From: Arthrobacter sp. U41
GTDB taxonomy: Bacteria; Actinomycetota; Actinomycetes; Actinomycetales; Micrococcaceae
Reading direction: 5' to 3'
DNA length: 64,000 nucleotides
Assembly: GCF_007679325.1 (NCBI RefSeq)
Contig: NZ_VEGI01000005.1
Location: 102,920 to 166,919 of the forward strand
Part shown: piece by piece, positions 26,556 through 35,900 of the stretch
Layout of the letters: each line of letters starts with the position of its first letter
Numbering within the stretch: the first letter of the stretch is position 1
Notes under the pieces: generated by a model
Databases searched by the model: none
What the model saw: the letters and a program-made list of their open reading frames with translations, nothing else
What the model was told of the DNA's origin: nothing
Position numbers and translations under genes: made by a program

Positions 26556-26568
26556 TAAGCTGGATGGC
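26556..26568 (+). promoter_or_regulatory. -10 TAAGCT 7 nt before the lipB start
   Basis: TAAGCT (26556-26561), seven bases, ATG. There is no Shine-Dalgarno; probable leaderless or near-leaderless promoter. Confidence 0.5.
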
Positions 26569-27237
26569 ATGACTCTTGAGTTCTCCCGGCTGGGTCTCGC
26601 CCCGGAATTCGTCGACTACACCCGCGGCTGGGACATCCAGCGCGAACTCCACGAGAGGGTCGTCGCCGGTGACGCCCCCAGCACGGTCCTGCTGCTCGAA
26701 CACGCCGCCGTCTACACGGCGGGCAAACGCACCGAGGACCACGAACGTCCCTTTGACGGCACCCCCGTGGTCCCGGTGGACCGCGGCGGCAAGCTCACCT
26801 GGCACGGTCCCGGACAGCTGGTGGGCTACCCCATCATCAAGCTCAAGAACCCTGCAGGGATCCGCGACTACGTGGAACGGCTCGAGGCCGTGATCATCGC
26901 GGTCCTGGCTGACTACGGCATCCAAGCGGTCCGGATCAAAGGACGCGCCGGCGTCTGGATCGACCAGGACGAGAAGGGCCCTGCCCGCAAGATCGCCGCG
27001 ATCGGCATCCGCGTCCACGAGGGCGTCACGATGCACGGCTTCGCGATCAACTGCAACAACGATCTGGCCCCGTACGCCCAGATCATCGCGTGCGGCATTA
27101 CCGATGCCGGCGTCACCACCATCTCCCACGAGACGGGCCGTGACGTCACCCCCGCCGACCTCGTTTCGCGGATCGTCGAAGAACTGCGCAACAATGAAGA
27201 AGCGCTAGTTGCAACCCATGAAGGAGCTCTACTGTGA
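26569..27237 (+). CDS. lipB: Octanoyl-(acyl carrier protein):protein N-octanoyltransferase
   Basis: 222 residues. It moves the octanoyl group from acyl carrier protein to the lipoyl-domain lysine of E2 proteins and GcvH, the first step of lipoate assembly in the cytosol. The family motif [17 protein letters not shown] is at 72-88. The catalytic pair is K141 (in RKIAAIG) and the thioester-forming C175 (in IACGI). Its stop codon overlaps the lipA start (GTGA), so the two are translationally coupled. The nearest client in the window is SucB, with two lipoyl domains. Confidence 0.95.
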   Translation: MTLEFSRLGLAPEFVDYTRGWDIQRELHERVVAGDAPSTVLLLEHAAVYTAGKRTEDHERPFDGTPVVPVDRGGKLTWHGPGQLVGYPIIKLKNPAGIRDYVERLEAVIIAVLADYGIQAVRIKGRAGVWIDQDEKGPARKIAAIGIRVHEGVTMHGFAINCNNDLAPYAQIIACGITDAGVTTISHETGRDVTPADLVSRIVEELRNNEEALVATHEGALL

Positions 27238-28241
27238 CCCTGGCACCAGAAGGCCGGAAAATGCTGCGTATCGAGCAGCGCAATGCGGCCACCCCGGTGG
27301 AACGCAAGCCGGATTGGATCAAGGCCAAGGTCCAGATGGGTCCCGAGTTCGTGCAGCTCAAAAACCTGGTCAAGAAGGAAGGCCTCCACACCGTCTGTGA
27401 AGAGGCCGGCTGCCCCAACATCTTCGAATGCTGGGAAGACAAGGAAGCCACCTTCCTGATCGGCGGCTCCGAGTGCACCCGCCGCTGCGACTTCTGCCAG
27501 ATCGACACCGGCAAGCCTTCCCCCGTGGACGTTTTCGAACCCACCAAGGTGGCCCGCTCCGTTCAGGCGATGCAGCTCCGCTACGCCACCGTCACCGGCG
27601 TGGCCCGCGACGACCTCGCGGATGAGGGCGTCTGGCTCTACGCCGAAACGGTCCGCAAGATCCACGAACTCAACCCGGGTACCGGCGTCGAACTCCTCAT
27701 CCCGGACTTCTCCGGGAAACCGGAGCACATCGAAGCGATCTGCGATTCCAAGCCCGAGGTGTTCGCCCACAACGTGGAGACCGTTCCCCGGATCTTCAAG
27801 CGCATCCGCCCGGCCTTCCGCTACGAGCGGTCGCTGGATGTCATCACGCAGGGCCGCAAGCTCGGCATGGTCACCAAGTCCAACCTCATCCTGGGCATGG
27901 GCGAGACCCGCGAGGAAATCTCCGAAGCTCTCCGCGACCTGCACGAGGCAGGCTGCGACCTGATCACCATCACCCAGTACCTTCGCCCGAGCGAACGCCA
28001 CCTGCCGGTTGACCGCTGGGTCAAGCCGCAGGAATTCGTGGACCTCCAGCAGGAAGCCGATGAGATCGGATTCCTCGGCGTGATGAGCGGGCCTCTGGTT
28101 CGCTCTTCCTACCGGGCCGGACGGCTCTGGGCCACCGCGATGCGCAAGAAGGGCTGGGAAATCCCGGCCCAGCTCGCCCACATCGAAAGCTCCGGCAGTA
28201 CCCGCCAGGAAGCCAGTTCGCTGCTCGCGGCGCACTCCTGA
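27234..28241 (+). CDS. lipA: Lipoyl synthase (radical SAM)
   Basis: 335 residues. It inserts two sulfur atoms into the protein-bound octanoyl group. The radical SAM cluster motif C81-X3-C85-X2-C88 lies in CTRRCDFCQ. The auxiliary 4Fe-4S cluster, which is consumed as sulfur source, uses C55, C60 and C66 in [14 protein letters not shown]. The final serine ligand is expected in the RSSYRAG segment near the C-terminus. The GTG start overlaps the lipB stop by 4 nt. A terminator-like hairpin follows, so lipBA is a compact operon. Confidence 0.96.
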   Translation: MTLAPEGRKMLRIEQRNAATPVERKPDWIKAKVQMGPEFVQLKNLVKKEGLHTVCEEAGCPNIFECWEDKEATFLIGGSECTRRCDFCQIDTGKPSPVDVFEPTKVARSVQAMQLRYATVTGVARDDLADEGVWLYAETVRKIHELNPGTGVELLIPDFSGKPEHIEAICDSKPEVFAHNVETVPRIFKRIRPAFRYERSLDVITQGRKLGMVTKSNLILGMGETREEISEALRDLHEAGCDLITITQYLRPSERHLPVDRWVKPQEFVDLQQEADEIGFLGVMSGPLVRSSYRAGRLWATAMRKKGWEIPAQLAHIESSGSTRQEASSLLAAHS

Positions 28242-28265
28242 GCACAGCTGAACGATTACCGTAAT

Positions 28266-28298
28266 GGGCCGGCACCGGAGGAATCCGGCGTCCGGCCC
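28266..28298 (+). terminator. Terminator after lipA
   Basis: GGGCCGG and CCGGCCC, with inner CCGGA/TCCGG, form an interrupted stem about 25 bp after the lipA stop. Confidence 0.55.
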
Positions 28299-28314
28299 TT
28301 CGCTGTCCATCACG

Positions 28315-28320
28315 TAGAAT
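28315..28320 (+). promoter_or_regulatory. -10 TAGAAT before the DUF4191 gene
   Basis: TAGAAT lies 10 nt before the ATG, which would give a leader of only a few bases. No matching -35 is visible. Confidence 0.45.
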
Positions 28321-28330
28321 TAAAGGCACT

Positions 28331-29092
28331 ATGGCGACTTCCCCTGATTCCAGCAACTCCACTCCGGCTTCTGATGCTCCGAAGCGCGGCCTCTTTTCCC
28401 GCAAGCCCAAGGCGGCAAAGGTCAAGAAGCCGAGCCGCCTGAAGCAGATCGGCGAGGTCTTCAAGATGACCCGCCAGCACGACCCGATGGTCCCGTGGCT
28501 CATGCTGCTGGCATTCCTTGGCGTCGTCGCTGTCAGCTTCGTCATCGGATTCCTGCTGGACAACTGGATCACCGGCCTGATCATCGGTATCCCGCTGGGC
28601 GTCCTGGCGGCAACCCTGATCCTGTCCCGCCGTGCCGAGCGCGCCGCCTTCGCACGTATCGAAAACCAGCCGGGCGCCTCCGGCGCTGCGCTGGGGACTC
28701 TCAAGCGCGGCTGGATCGTCGAAGACCAGCCCGTCGCCGTGAACCCCCGCACGCAGGACGCCGTCTTCCGTGCCATCGGCCGCCCCGGCGTCGTCCTCGT
28801 CAGCGAAGGCCCCAGCGCCCGCGTCAAGCCGCTCCTCGACGCCGAACGCAAGCGCCTCGCCCGTATCCTGCCCAACGTCACCATCCACGTGATTGAGAGC
28901 GGCCGCGGCGAGGGCCAGGTTCCGATCAGCCAGGTCGCCAAGAAGATGACCAAGATGAAGAACGAACTGACCAAACTCGAAGTCAGCACTGTCTCCAAGC
29001 GCATCTCCTCGCTCGGAAGCCGCCTGCCGATCCCCAAGGGCATCGATCCGTACAAGGCCCGCCCGGACCGCAAAGCCGCCCGCGGACGCTAG
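28331..29092 (+). CDS. DUF4191 membrane protein
   Basis: 253 residues. A Lys/Ser-rich N-terminus (about 1-40) leads into two adjacent membrane helices (about 55-73 and 79-98). A cytosolic domain follows (GWIVEDQPVAVNPRTQDAVFRAIGRPGVVLVSEG) and a basic C-terminus rich in Lys/Arg. This is the actinobacterial DUF4191 family (Rv2219 in M. tuberculosis), conserved right after lipA. The role is unknown; its position between lipoate and glutamine synthetase genes is preserved across the phylum. Confidence 0.88.
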   Translation: MATSPDSSNSTPASDAPKRGLFSRKPKAAKVKKPSRLKQIGEVFKMTRQHDPMVPWLMLLAFLGVVAVSFVIGFLLDNWITGLIIGIPLGVLAATLILSRRAERAAFARIENQPGASGAALGTLKRGWIVEDQPVAVNPRTQDAVFRAIGRPGVVLVSEGPSARVKPLLDAERKRLARILPNVTIHVIESGRGEGQVPISQVAKKMTKMKNELTKLEVSTVSKRISSLGSRLPIPKGIDPYKARPDRKAARGR

Positions 29093-29207
29093 CAACACGC
29101 CAGAGGACAGGGTCGCCCCGGTTACCGCCTTCATGGCTGGCAGCCGGGGCGTTTCCATTGCCCACGACACTTCAACGTCCCGCCGGGACAGAGCCGGAGA
29201 CTCCGCC

Positions 29208-29570
29208 ATGAAACTGCCTTCCACCACTACTGTGATCCGCGTCTTCCGCGTCCTTGCGATCGCCGAGGCTTTCAGCTGGGCCGCGCTGCTGGTGGGCATG
29301 TTCCTCAAGTGGGTCACCCGGACCACGGAACTCGGTGTGGAGATCGCGGGTCCGATCCACGGGGCTCTCTTCATCGGCTACGGGATTGCGGCGCTGAGCT
29401 TGTGGGCGATGCTGCGCTGGCCGTTCCGGGTGGCGTTCTTCGCCGGACTCTCCGCGGTGTTCCCGTTCGCCACCGTCTGGTTCGAGCGCTGGGCAGGCCG
29501 CCGCGGCTACCTGACGGCCAGCACCGGTCGGGATGCGGCAACGCCGGCGCAGGAGACCGCCGGGGTCTAG
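29208..29570 (+). CDS. DUF3817 family membrane protein
   Basis: 120 residues from ATG 29208 (GGAGA 7 nt upstream). Three membrane helices; the first begins FRVLAIAEAFSWAALLVGMFLKW, typical of DUF3817, with the following HGALFIGYGIAALSLW block. The family is found across Actinobacteria with no known function. The frame extends upstream to 29133, but that part overlaps nothing conserved and lacks a ribosome binding site. A polar Ala/Thr tail ends the protein. Confidence 0.85.
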   Translation: MKLPSTTTVIRVFRVLAIAEAFSWAALLVGMFLKWVTRTTELGVEIAGPIHGALFIGYGIAALSLWAMLRWPFRVAFFAGLSAVFPFATVWFERWAGRRGYLTASTGRDAATPAQETAGV

Positions 29571-29630
29571 CCGCGCCGGTCCGGCTCTAGGGCTGGCGGG
29601 CAGGGATGCCATGCCGGGCACCGCGAAGAG

Positions 29631-30068
29631 CTACATCCGGACCAGGACCGTGTTCATGGCCTTGTCGTGCAGTCCGCGGTGGTCCGGGTCAAAAATGACG
29701 GCGGGGATCACGAGGCACAGCAGCAGGCTGCGGACCAAGGCGGGGACCGGTCCGGCGGGGCCGCCGCCGAGACGAATGACGTGGATCCCCATAGCGCGGT
29801 GGCCGATGCTGTAGCCGAGGGTTCCGACCAGCAGGGCCTGCTCCACCGCGAACACGGCCAGGGTTGCCCACGGATTCCCGGCGAACGCGTAATTGCTGAT
29901 CAGCAGCGCGATTCCCCAGTCAATGAAGATGGCCACGATGCGCCGGCCGGCGCGGGCAATGGACTCCGTCCCGGACTCGGGCAGGCCCAGCCGCTCCCCC
30001 GGGTACTTTGAGATGCCGGACGTATCCGGGCCGCTGAGCCATGAGCCTATGTCTTTACGATCAACCAC
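29631..30068 (-). CDS. RDD family membrane protein
   Basis: 145 residues. ARAGRRIVAIFIDWGIALLIS carries the Arg and Asp residues that name the RDD family, followed by two further helices and the basic FDPDHRGLHDKAMNTVLV tail. It probably lies in the cytoplasmic membrane; some RDD proteins affect ion tolerance, but this one's role is unknown. It is divergent from glnA, as its M. tuberculosis counterpart is a glnA1 neighbour. The start is GTG 30068, with TAGTCT 6 nt upstream and no usable Shine-Dalgarno spacing. Confidence 0.87.
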   Translation of the reverse strand: MVDRKDIGSWLSGPDTSGISKYPGERLGLPESGTESIARAGRRIVAIFIDWGIALLISNYAFAGNPWATLAVFAVEQALLVGTLGYSIGHRAMGIHVIRLGGGPAGPVPALVRSLLLCLVIPAVIFDPDHRGLHDKAMNTVLVRM

Positions 30069-30080
30069 CCTCCAAGACTA
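30069..30080 (-). promoter_or_regulatory. -10 TAGTCT 6 nt before the RDD gene start
   Basis: TAGTCT, TGGAGG, GTG. The GGAGG directly touches the start codon, so it cannot act as a normal ribosome binding site; a leaderless start fits better. Confidence 0.5.
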
Positions 30081-30108
30081 TCGGCAACGGACGTGCCTCG
30101 GCGCTGTT

Positions 30109-30139
30109 CAGAGTGTGGACATCCAGAGGCCACACTCTG
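30109..30139. promoter_or_regulatory. 10-bp perfect inverted repeat upstream of the RDD gene
   Basis: CAGAGTGTGG (30109-30118) and CCACACTCTG (30130-30139) are separated by 11 bp. It lies about 40-70 bp before the RDD start and about 60 bp before the GlnR operator of glnA. It could be an operator or a small terminator for antisense traffic. Confidence 0.4.
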
Positions 30140-30195
30140 GTCACGGATAGGCCACGTTGTGGACAGCGACTACCGTTTACATGTCAGGGCATTCT

Positions 30196-30233
30196 GTAAC
30201 CTGCCGGAAACAAAGCGGACACCGTGGGGAAAT
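30196..30233 (+). promoter_or_regulatory. GlnR operator (two complete a/b boxes) before glnA
   Basis: GTAAC-N6-GAAAC-N6-GACAC-N6-GAAAT, with all four pentamers in exact 11-bp phase, fits the actinobacterial GlnR consensus gTnAC-n6-GaAAc-n6-GtnAC-n6-GAAAc. A possible -10 TAGGGT lies at 30244-30249, which puts the operator just upstream of or over the -35 region, as expected for activation under nitrogen limitation. glnA starts 132 bp after the operator. Confidence 0.75.
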
Positions 30234-30365
30234 CCCGTGTCCTTAGGGTGGTAACAGTTGCTGGCGGCATAGGAGCGGGGCAGACCTTTGTGTTTACCCC
30301 GCTGTCGGACTGCGCTGGACCACACGGCCTGACGGCCAGATCTTTCACATGCATAAGGAGCATAG

Positions 30366-31790
30366 ATGTTCAAGACTGCGGACGAAGTCCTCAAGTTCAT
30401 CAAAGACGAAGACGTAAAGTTCGTCGATATTCGCTTCACCGATCTCCCTGGCGTTCAGCAGCACTTCAACGTGCCCGCCAAGAGCGTTGACGCGGACTTC
30501 TTCGTCAACGGCCAGCTCTTCGACGGATCTTCGATCCGTGGCTTCCAGGGCATCGCCGAGTCGGACATGCAGCTCATCCCGGACGTGACGACGGCGTTCC
30601 TCGACACGTTCCGCATGGAGAAGACCCTCGCGCTGAACTTCTCGATCGTGAACCCGCGTACCGGTGACCCGTACCACCGCGATCCCCGCGGCGTGGCCGA
30701 GAAGGCCGAGGCCTACTTGGCTTCCACCGGCATTGCCGACACCGCATTCTTTGCACCCGAGGCCGAGTTCTTCGTCTTCGACAACGTCCAGTACCAGTCC
30801 TCCCCGCAGGGCAGCTTCTACAAAATCGATTCCGAGGAAGCACACTGGAACACCGGCCGCGAAGAAGAGGGCGGAAACCTCGGCTACAAGACCCCGGTCA
30901 AGGGCGGTTACTTCCCGGTCTCCCCCACTGACAAGCAGGCGGACCTCCGCGATGCCATGTGCGTCGCCTTGGACGAGGCCGGCCTTGAGGTCGAGCGCAG
31001 CCACCACGAGGTCGGTTCCGCCGGCCAGGCAGAAATCAACTACAAGTTCACCACGCTGACCCACGCCGCTGATGACCTGCAGAAGTTCAAGTACGTCATC
31101 AAGAACACGGCGGACGCCTGGGGCAAGTCGGTCACCTTCATGCCGAAGCCGGTCTTCGGTGACAACGGCTCGGGCATGCACTGCCACCAGTCGCTGTGGA
31201 ACGGTGGCGAGCCGCTGTTCTACGACGAAAAGGGCTACGCCGGCCTGTCCGACATGGCCCGCTGGTACATCGGCGGCCTGCTGAAGCACTCCTCGGCCGT
31301 GCTGGCCTTCACCAACCCGACGGTGAACTCCTACCGCCGCCTGGTCAAGGGCTTCGAAGCTCCGGTCAACATGGTTTACTCGCAGGGCAACCGCTCCGCC
31401 GGTATCCGGATCCCGATCACGGGCTCCAACCCGAAGGCCAAGCGCATCGAGTTCCGCGCGCCGGACCCCTCCTCCAACCCGTACCTGGCCTTCGCTGCCC
31501 AGCTGATGGCCGGCATTGACGGCATCCGCAACCGCATCGAACCGCCGGCACCGATCGACAAGGACCTCTACGAGCTCCCCGCCGAGGAAGCCAAGGACAT
31601 CCCCAAGGCTCCCGGCACACTCGAAGAAGCCCTGGACGCCCTGGCCGAGGACAACGAGTTCCTCCAGGCCGGCGGTGTCTTCACCCAGGACCTGATCGAC
31701 ACCTGGATCGAGTACAAGTACGAGAACGAGATCCGTCCGCTCTCGCTGCGCCCGAACCCGTACGAGTTCGAGCTGTACTACGGCGTCTAA
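30366..31790 (+). CDS. glnA: Glutamine synthetase type I, adenylylatable
   Basis: 474 residues. It forms glutamine from glutamate, ammonia and ATP; active as a dodecamer in the cytosol. Visible family blocks include DGSSIRGF, the metal/glutamate-binding [26 protein letters not shown], and the ATP-binding [11 protein letters not shown]. The adenylylation tyrosine is Y402 in [10 protein letters not shown], the target of GlnE encoded 1.2 kb downstream on the other strand. A clean AAGGAG lies 5 nt before the ATG. The 297-bp upstream region carries a full GlnR operator, so the gene is controlled both transcriptionally and by covalent modification. Confidence 0.97.
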   Translation: MFKTADEVLKFIKDEDVKFVDIRFTDLPGVQQHFNVPAKSVDADFFVNGQLFDGSSIRGFQGIAESDMQLIPDVTTAFLDTFRMEKTLALNFSIVNPRTGDPYHRDPRGVAEKAEAYLASTGIADTAFFAPEAEFFVFDNVQYQSSPQGSFYKIDSEEAHWNTGREEEGGNLGYKTPVKGGYFPVSPTDKQADLRDAMCVALDEAGLEVERSHHEVGSAGQAEINYKFTTLTHAADDLQKFKYVIKNTADAWGKSVTFMPKPVFGDNGSGMHCHQSLWNGGEPLFYDEKGYAGLSDMARWYIGGLLKHSSAVLAFTNPTVNSYRRLVKGFEAPVNMVYSQGNRSAGIRIPITGSNPKAKRIEFRAPDPSSNPYLAFAAQLMAGIDGIRNRIEPPAPIDKDLYELPAEEAKDIPKAPGTLEEALDALAEDNEFLQAGGVFTQDLIDTWIEYKYENEIRPLSLRPNPYEFELYYGV

Positions 31791-31809
31791 TCGCCCGCGA
31801 CCCACGACG

Positions 31810-31838
31810 GCGGCCCCCACCTTTACGGCGGGGGCCGC
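31810..31838 (+). terminator. Terminator after glnA
   Basis: GCGGCCCCC and GGGGGCCGC form a 9-bp stem 20 bp after the stop, with TCTTT shortly downstream. Confidence 0.65.
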
Positions 31839-31914
31839 TGGTCTTTAAGCCGCCGCTCGGGACGTGACGGCCCAGCGACTGATTCAGCGGTGGGGCCGGG
31901 AGTTGCGAGCGAGG

Positions 31915-32430
31915 TCAGAACGGCCGGTACATGGTCCGCTGCGGGCGTGCGTCGCCGCCGAGGTACTGGCCGCGGTCCTCGAAGCCGGCCTTGCGGTAGG
32001 CGGACTGCCCGGCCGGGTTCTCTTCGTTGACCGACAGCACGACGCCGGTCTGGTTTCCGCCGAGCGCGGCTGTGAGCTTCGCCGCGGCCCGCACCGCGGC
32101 GTCCGCGGCCAGGGCGCCGAGGCCCTTGCCCTGCTGCCGGCGGTCGATCAGGAAGCCGCGCAACAGCCAGGCTGATTCGTCGTCCGCCCACCCGGCCAGG
32201 GTGGCGGCTCCGGTCTGCAGGGTCAGCACGCCCACCGCGGCGCCGTTGGCGTCAATCGCGATGGGGTGGCGGGATTCCTCCTCCAGCCCGATGAGCATCA
32301 TCCGCAGCGGCTCTCCGACAAACCTGCGCTGTTCCTGGGTGACCTCGAGGTCGGCGATCTCCCCCAGTTTGATGGCGCGGGCGTCGTCGTCGAGATTTTT
32401 CAGCGGCATCAGCCACACGTTTTCCGGCAT
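31915..32430 (-). CDS. GNAT family N-acetyltransferase
   Basis: 171 residues. The acetyl-CoA pyrophosphate loop is RRQQGKGLGALAADA (Q/R-X-X-G-X-G/A), preceded by the beta-4 strand AWLLRGFLID; the C-terminal NPAGQSAYRKAGFEDRG is typical of GNAT beta-6/alpha-4. The acceptor substrate is unknown. It stands alone between glnA (convergent) and a VOC gene on the same strand 51 bp upstream. TACGCT lies 6 nt before the ATG, with no Shine-Dalgarno. Confidence 0.87.
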   Translation of the reverse strand: MPENVWLMPLKNLDDDARAIKLGEIADLEVTQEQRRFVGEPLRMMLIGLEEESRHPIAIDANGAAVGVLTLQTGAATLAGWADDESAWLLRGFLIDRRQQGKGLGALAADAAVRAAAKLTAALGGNQTGVVLSVNEENPAGQSAYRKAGFEDRGQYLGGDARPQRTMYRPF

Positions 32431-32442
32431 AACAGAAGCGTA
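32431..32442 (-). promoter_or_regulatory. -10 TACGCT 6 nt before the GNAT gene start
   Basis: TACGCT, six bases, ATG. There is no Shine-Dalgarno; probable leaderless promoter. Confidence 0.6.
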
Positions 32443-32481
32443 CCCAAGCCGGCGGGTCCCGCCGCGCGCTGCATTAACCCG

Positions 32482-32898
32482 TCAGAGCGCCGCGTCTTTC
32501 GGCGGCCCTGCGGGGTCCATCCAGAACACTTCCCAGAGGTGGCCGTCGGGGTCCTGGAAGCTGTGGGTGTACATAAAACCGTAGTCCTGGGCTTCCTCGG
32601 ACGGTGCCCCGCCGGCGGTGAGCGCTTTCCGGATGACCTCGTCCACGGCCTCGCGGCTGTCCAGGGAGAAGGACATGATGACTTCGGCGGCACCCTTTGC
32701 CTCCGCGACGGCCTTCGACGTGAACGTCTTGAAGTAGGACTCAACGAGCAGCATCACGAAAGCGTCATCGTTGACGATCATGCAGGTGGCGTTCTCGTCG
32801 GTGAAGTCAGGATTGAACGAGAACCCCAAGGCGGTGAAGAACTCCACCGTCTTGTCGAGGTCCTTGACGGGGAGGTTCACAAACAGTTGTCTGGCCAT
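32482..32898 (-). CDS. VOC family protein (glyoxalase/bleomycin-resistance fold)
   Basis: 138 residues with the two beta-alpha-beta-beta-beta modules of the vicinal-oxygen-chelate fold. The N-terminus is LFVNLPVKDLDKTVEFFTALGF and the C-terminal metal-type segment is SFQDPDGHLWEVFWMDP, whose His and Glu are usual ligands. The closest style is the PhnB-like/extradiol-dioxygenase-like subgroup of unknown substrate. TACGTT lies 6 nt before the ATG, so a leaderless transcript is likely. Confidence 0.87.
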   Translation of the reverse strand: MARQLFVNLPVKDLDKTVEFFTALGFSFNPDFTDENATCMIVNDDAFVMLLVESYFKTFTSKAVAEAKGAAEVIMSFSLDSREAVDEVIRKALTAGGAPSEEAQDYGFMYTHSFQDPDGHLWEVFWMDPAGPPKDAAL

Positions 32899-32910
32899 TC
32901 CGATAACGTA
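32899..32910 (-). promoter_or_regulatory. -10 TACGTT 6 nt before the VOC gene start
   Basis: TACGTT, six bases, ATG. There is no Shine-Dalgarno; probable leaderless promoter. Confidence 0.6.
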
Positions 32911-32982
32911 GCACCGCGCCCCCCGGGGTGTCAGCCCCCGGACGCTCCCCCGGCCCGTTGGCGCGGGCCCGCCATAAACGCA

Positions 32983-35900
32983 TTAGTGGCCGTAGAAAAC
33001 CCGTTCGAACACGCTCCGGGCGCGCCGGCTCAGCCGGAGGTAGTCCTCCTCGAGCGCGGCCGCGTTGCCCTGCCCGTAGCCGCACCAGCGGGCCACCGCT
33101 TCCAGATCCCGCCGGGACGACGGCAGCACATCCGAGGCCCTGCCGGTCCAGATCACATTGGCCGACCGGATCCGGCTCGCGAGGCGCCAGGCCCGGAGCA
33201 GGATCTCGACGTCGCCCGCTTCAAGGAGCCCGACGGCAGCAGCGCCCTCGAGCGCCTCCACGGTGGACGTGGTCCGCAGTTCCGGATGCTCGCCGCCGTG
33301 CTGCAGCTGGAGCAGCTGGGCCAGCCATTCGACGTCGCTCAGGCCGCCGCGGCCCAGTTTCAGGTGACGGGCGGGGTCCGCGCCGCGGGGCAGCCGTTCC
33401 GCCTCCACCCGGGCCTTGACGCGCCTGACCTCGCGGGCGTCCTGCTCGGACAGCGACTCCGGGTAGCGGAGCGGGTCGATGAGGGCCACGAAATCAGCCG
33501 CCAGCTCGTCGTCTCCCGCCATTGGACGGGCCCGCAGCAACGCCTGGGCCTCCCACACAAGCGACCACCGGCGGTAATACTCGGCGTAGGACTCCAGCGA
33601 CCGCACCATCGGTCCACTCTTGCCCTCCGGCCTCAGGTCGGCGTCGACCATCAGGACGCGCTCGGCGAGGATGGCGGGCTTAAGCGGCTGGGTCAGGAGG
33701 CTGGAAAGCCGGCCCACGATCTGCAGCGCCTGCTGCTGGGCCTCATCCTCCGGGACGCCGGGAAGGCCCCGGTGAACGTAGATCACGTCGGCGTCCGAAC
33801 CGTAACCGATCTCCCGGCCGCCCTGGCGCCCCATGGCGACCACCAGCACGTGCGTCTTTAGCGGCTCCCCGGCCGTAACGACGGTTTCCGCTACCCGCAG
33901 GGCGCCGAGGACGGCGGCGCGGTCCGTGTCGGCCAGCGCCGCGCCCACCTGGTCCTGGTCCAGCAGCCCCGCACTGTCCGCGATGGCAATCCGCAGGATC
34001 TCACGGCGCCGGATCAACCGGATGAGGCGCATGGCGCTTTCCGGCTCTGCGTGGCGGGACATCTTGGAGACAATCTCCAGCCACTGCGCCTCAAAGGTCA
34101 CCGGCACCAGGTCCTTGTCCGAGCCCAACCAGGCCACGGACTCGGGTGAAACCTCCAGCAGGTCGGCAATCAGCCGGGAGTTGGAGAGCACATGGCAGAG
34201 CCGTTCGGCCGCCGCCGTCGAGTCCCGCAGCATGCCCAGATACCAGTGCGTGGTGCCGAGCGCTTCGCTGACCCGGCGGAAGCCCAGCAGGCCGGCGTCG
34301 GGATCCACACCCTCCGCGAGCCAGCCGAGCAGGATCGGCAGGAGCTGGCGCTGGAGCGCGGCGCGGCGGCTGACGCCCGCGGTGAGCGCTTCGATATGCC
34401 GCATCGCGCCGCTCGGATCGAGGTAGCCCAGCGCGGCGAGGCGCCCCTGCGCCGCTTCCGGCGTGAGTCTGGCTTCCTCGCTGCTGAGCGCCGCCGCGGT
34501 GTTCAGGAGCGGGCGGTAGAAAATGCGCTCGTGCAGTTCCCGGACGGAGCGTTTGGTGCTGCGCCAAGCCGCGGCCAGGGCATCGGGTTTGGGCCGTTCG
34601 CTGGAGAAGGGCCCCAGCATGGCTTTGGCGAGGGCCCGCAGCGAGGCTTCCTTGACCGGCATGAGATGGGTCCGGCGCAGCTGGAAAAGCTGGATCCGGT
34701 GCTCGAGGAGCCGGAGGTAGCGGTAGTCCCGGTCGAACTCCGCGGCGTCGGAACGGCCGATGTAGCCGCCCGCGGACAACGCGGCGATCGCCGAGGTGGT
34801 GTCGCGGCAGCGCAGGGTCTCGTCGGACTTGCCGTGCACCAGCTGCAGGAGCTGGACGGTGAACTCGACGTCGCGCAGTCCCCCGCGGCCCAGTTTGATC
34901 TGCCGTTGCTCCTCATCCGCAGGGATGTGTTCGGTGACCCGGCGGCGCATGGAGCGGACGGATTCCACGAAGCCTTCCCGCCCGGCGGAGGACCAGATCA
35001 GCGGCGCGACGGCGGCCTCGTAGCTGGCGCCGAGCTCGGCGTCGCCCGCGATGGTGCGGGCCTTGAGCAGGGCCTGGAACTCCCAGCTCTCGGCCCAGCG
35101 GGCGTAGTAGCTCTGATGCGAGGCGAGGGTCCTGACCAGGGGTCCGGACTTGCCCTCCGGCCGCAGGTTGGCGTCCACCTCCCACAACCCGGGTTCGCGG
35201 CCCGGTGACATGATGGCCCGGGAAATGCCGGACGCCAGGGCCGTGCCGATGGTGTTGGCGCGCGGGTCGTCCAGCTCGCCGGACTCGATCACGTAGATGA
35301 CGTCGACGTCGGAAATGTAGTTGAGTTCGCGGGCACCGCATTTGCCCATGCCGATGACGGCCAGCCCGACGTCGGCCACCTCCGCGGCGCTGAAGTGCCC
35401 TGCGGCCTCGGCGCGGGAGACGGCCAGGGCCGCCTCGATCGCGGCACCGGCGAGGTCGGCCAGCTCGGCGCCGGCGGCGGGCATGAAGTCCAGAGGGTCC
35501 GCGGCGCAGAGGTCCTTGACGGCGAGATCCACGAGGCCGCGGCGGTACTCCGTGCGGAGCGCCTCGTAGCCCTCCTGCCCCGTCAGGGCGGCCACCGGGC
35601 GGGGAGATTTCGGATCGGCGCGTACGGACTGCAGCAGCCGGGCCCGCAGCACGGCGGCGTCCGCGGCGCGCGGTTCCGGGCTGGCCGTCACGTCGAAGGC
35701 GTCGAGGTGTCCGGGGTGGCGGATCAGGAATTCACCCAGCGCCTCGGAGGCCCCCAGCACCCGGTACAGCGGTTCGCTGCGTTCAGGCTCCGCGGCCGCG
35801 AGCTTCCGCAGGTCCGGGTGCTTCTCGATCAGCCGGACCAGGGACTGCAGCGCCGTGTCCGGGTTCGCGGCCAGCTGCAGCCCGGCGAACAGGACGTCCT

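Noticed and set aside
26389..27129. 247-residue N-terminal extension of the second APC permease
   Set aside because: It is antisense to lipB, lacks membrane character, and a strong ribosome binding site precedes the internal ATG at 26388.
30244..30256. Third GTAAC (30251-30255) as an extra GlnR box before glnA
   Set aside because: The expected GAAAC partner 6 nt downstream is absent (TGGCG), and it is out of phase with the main operator.
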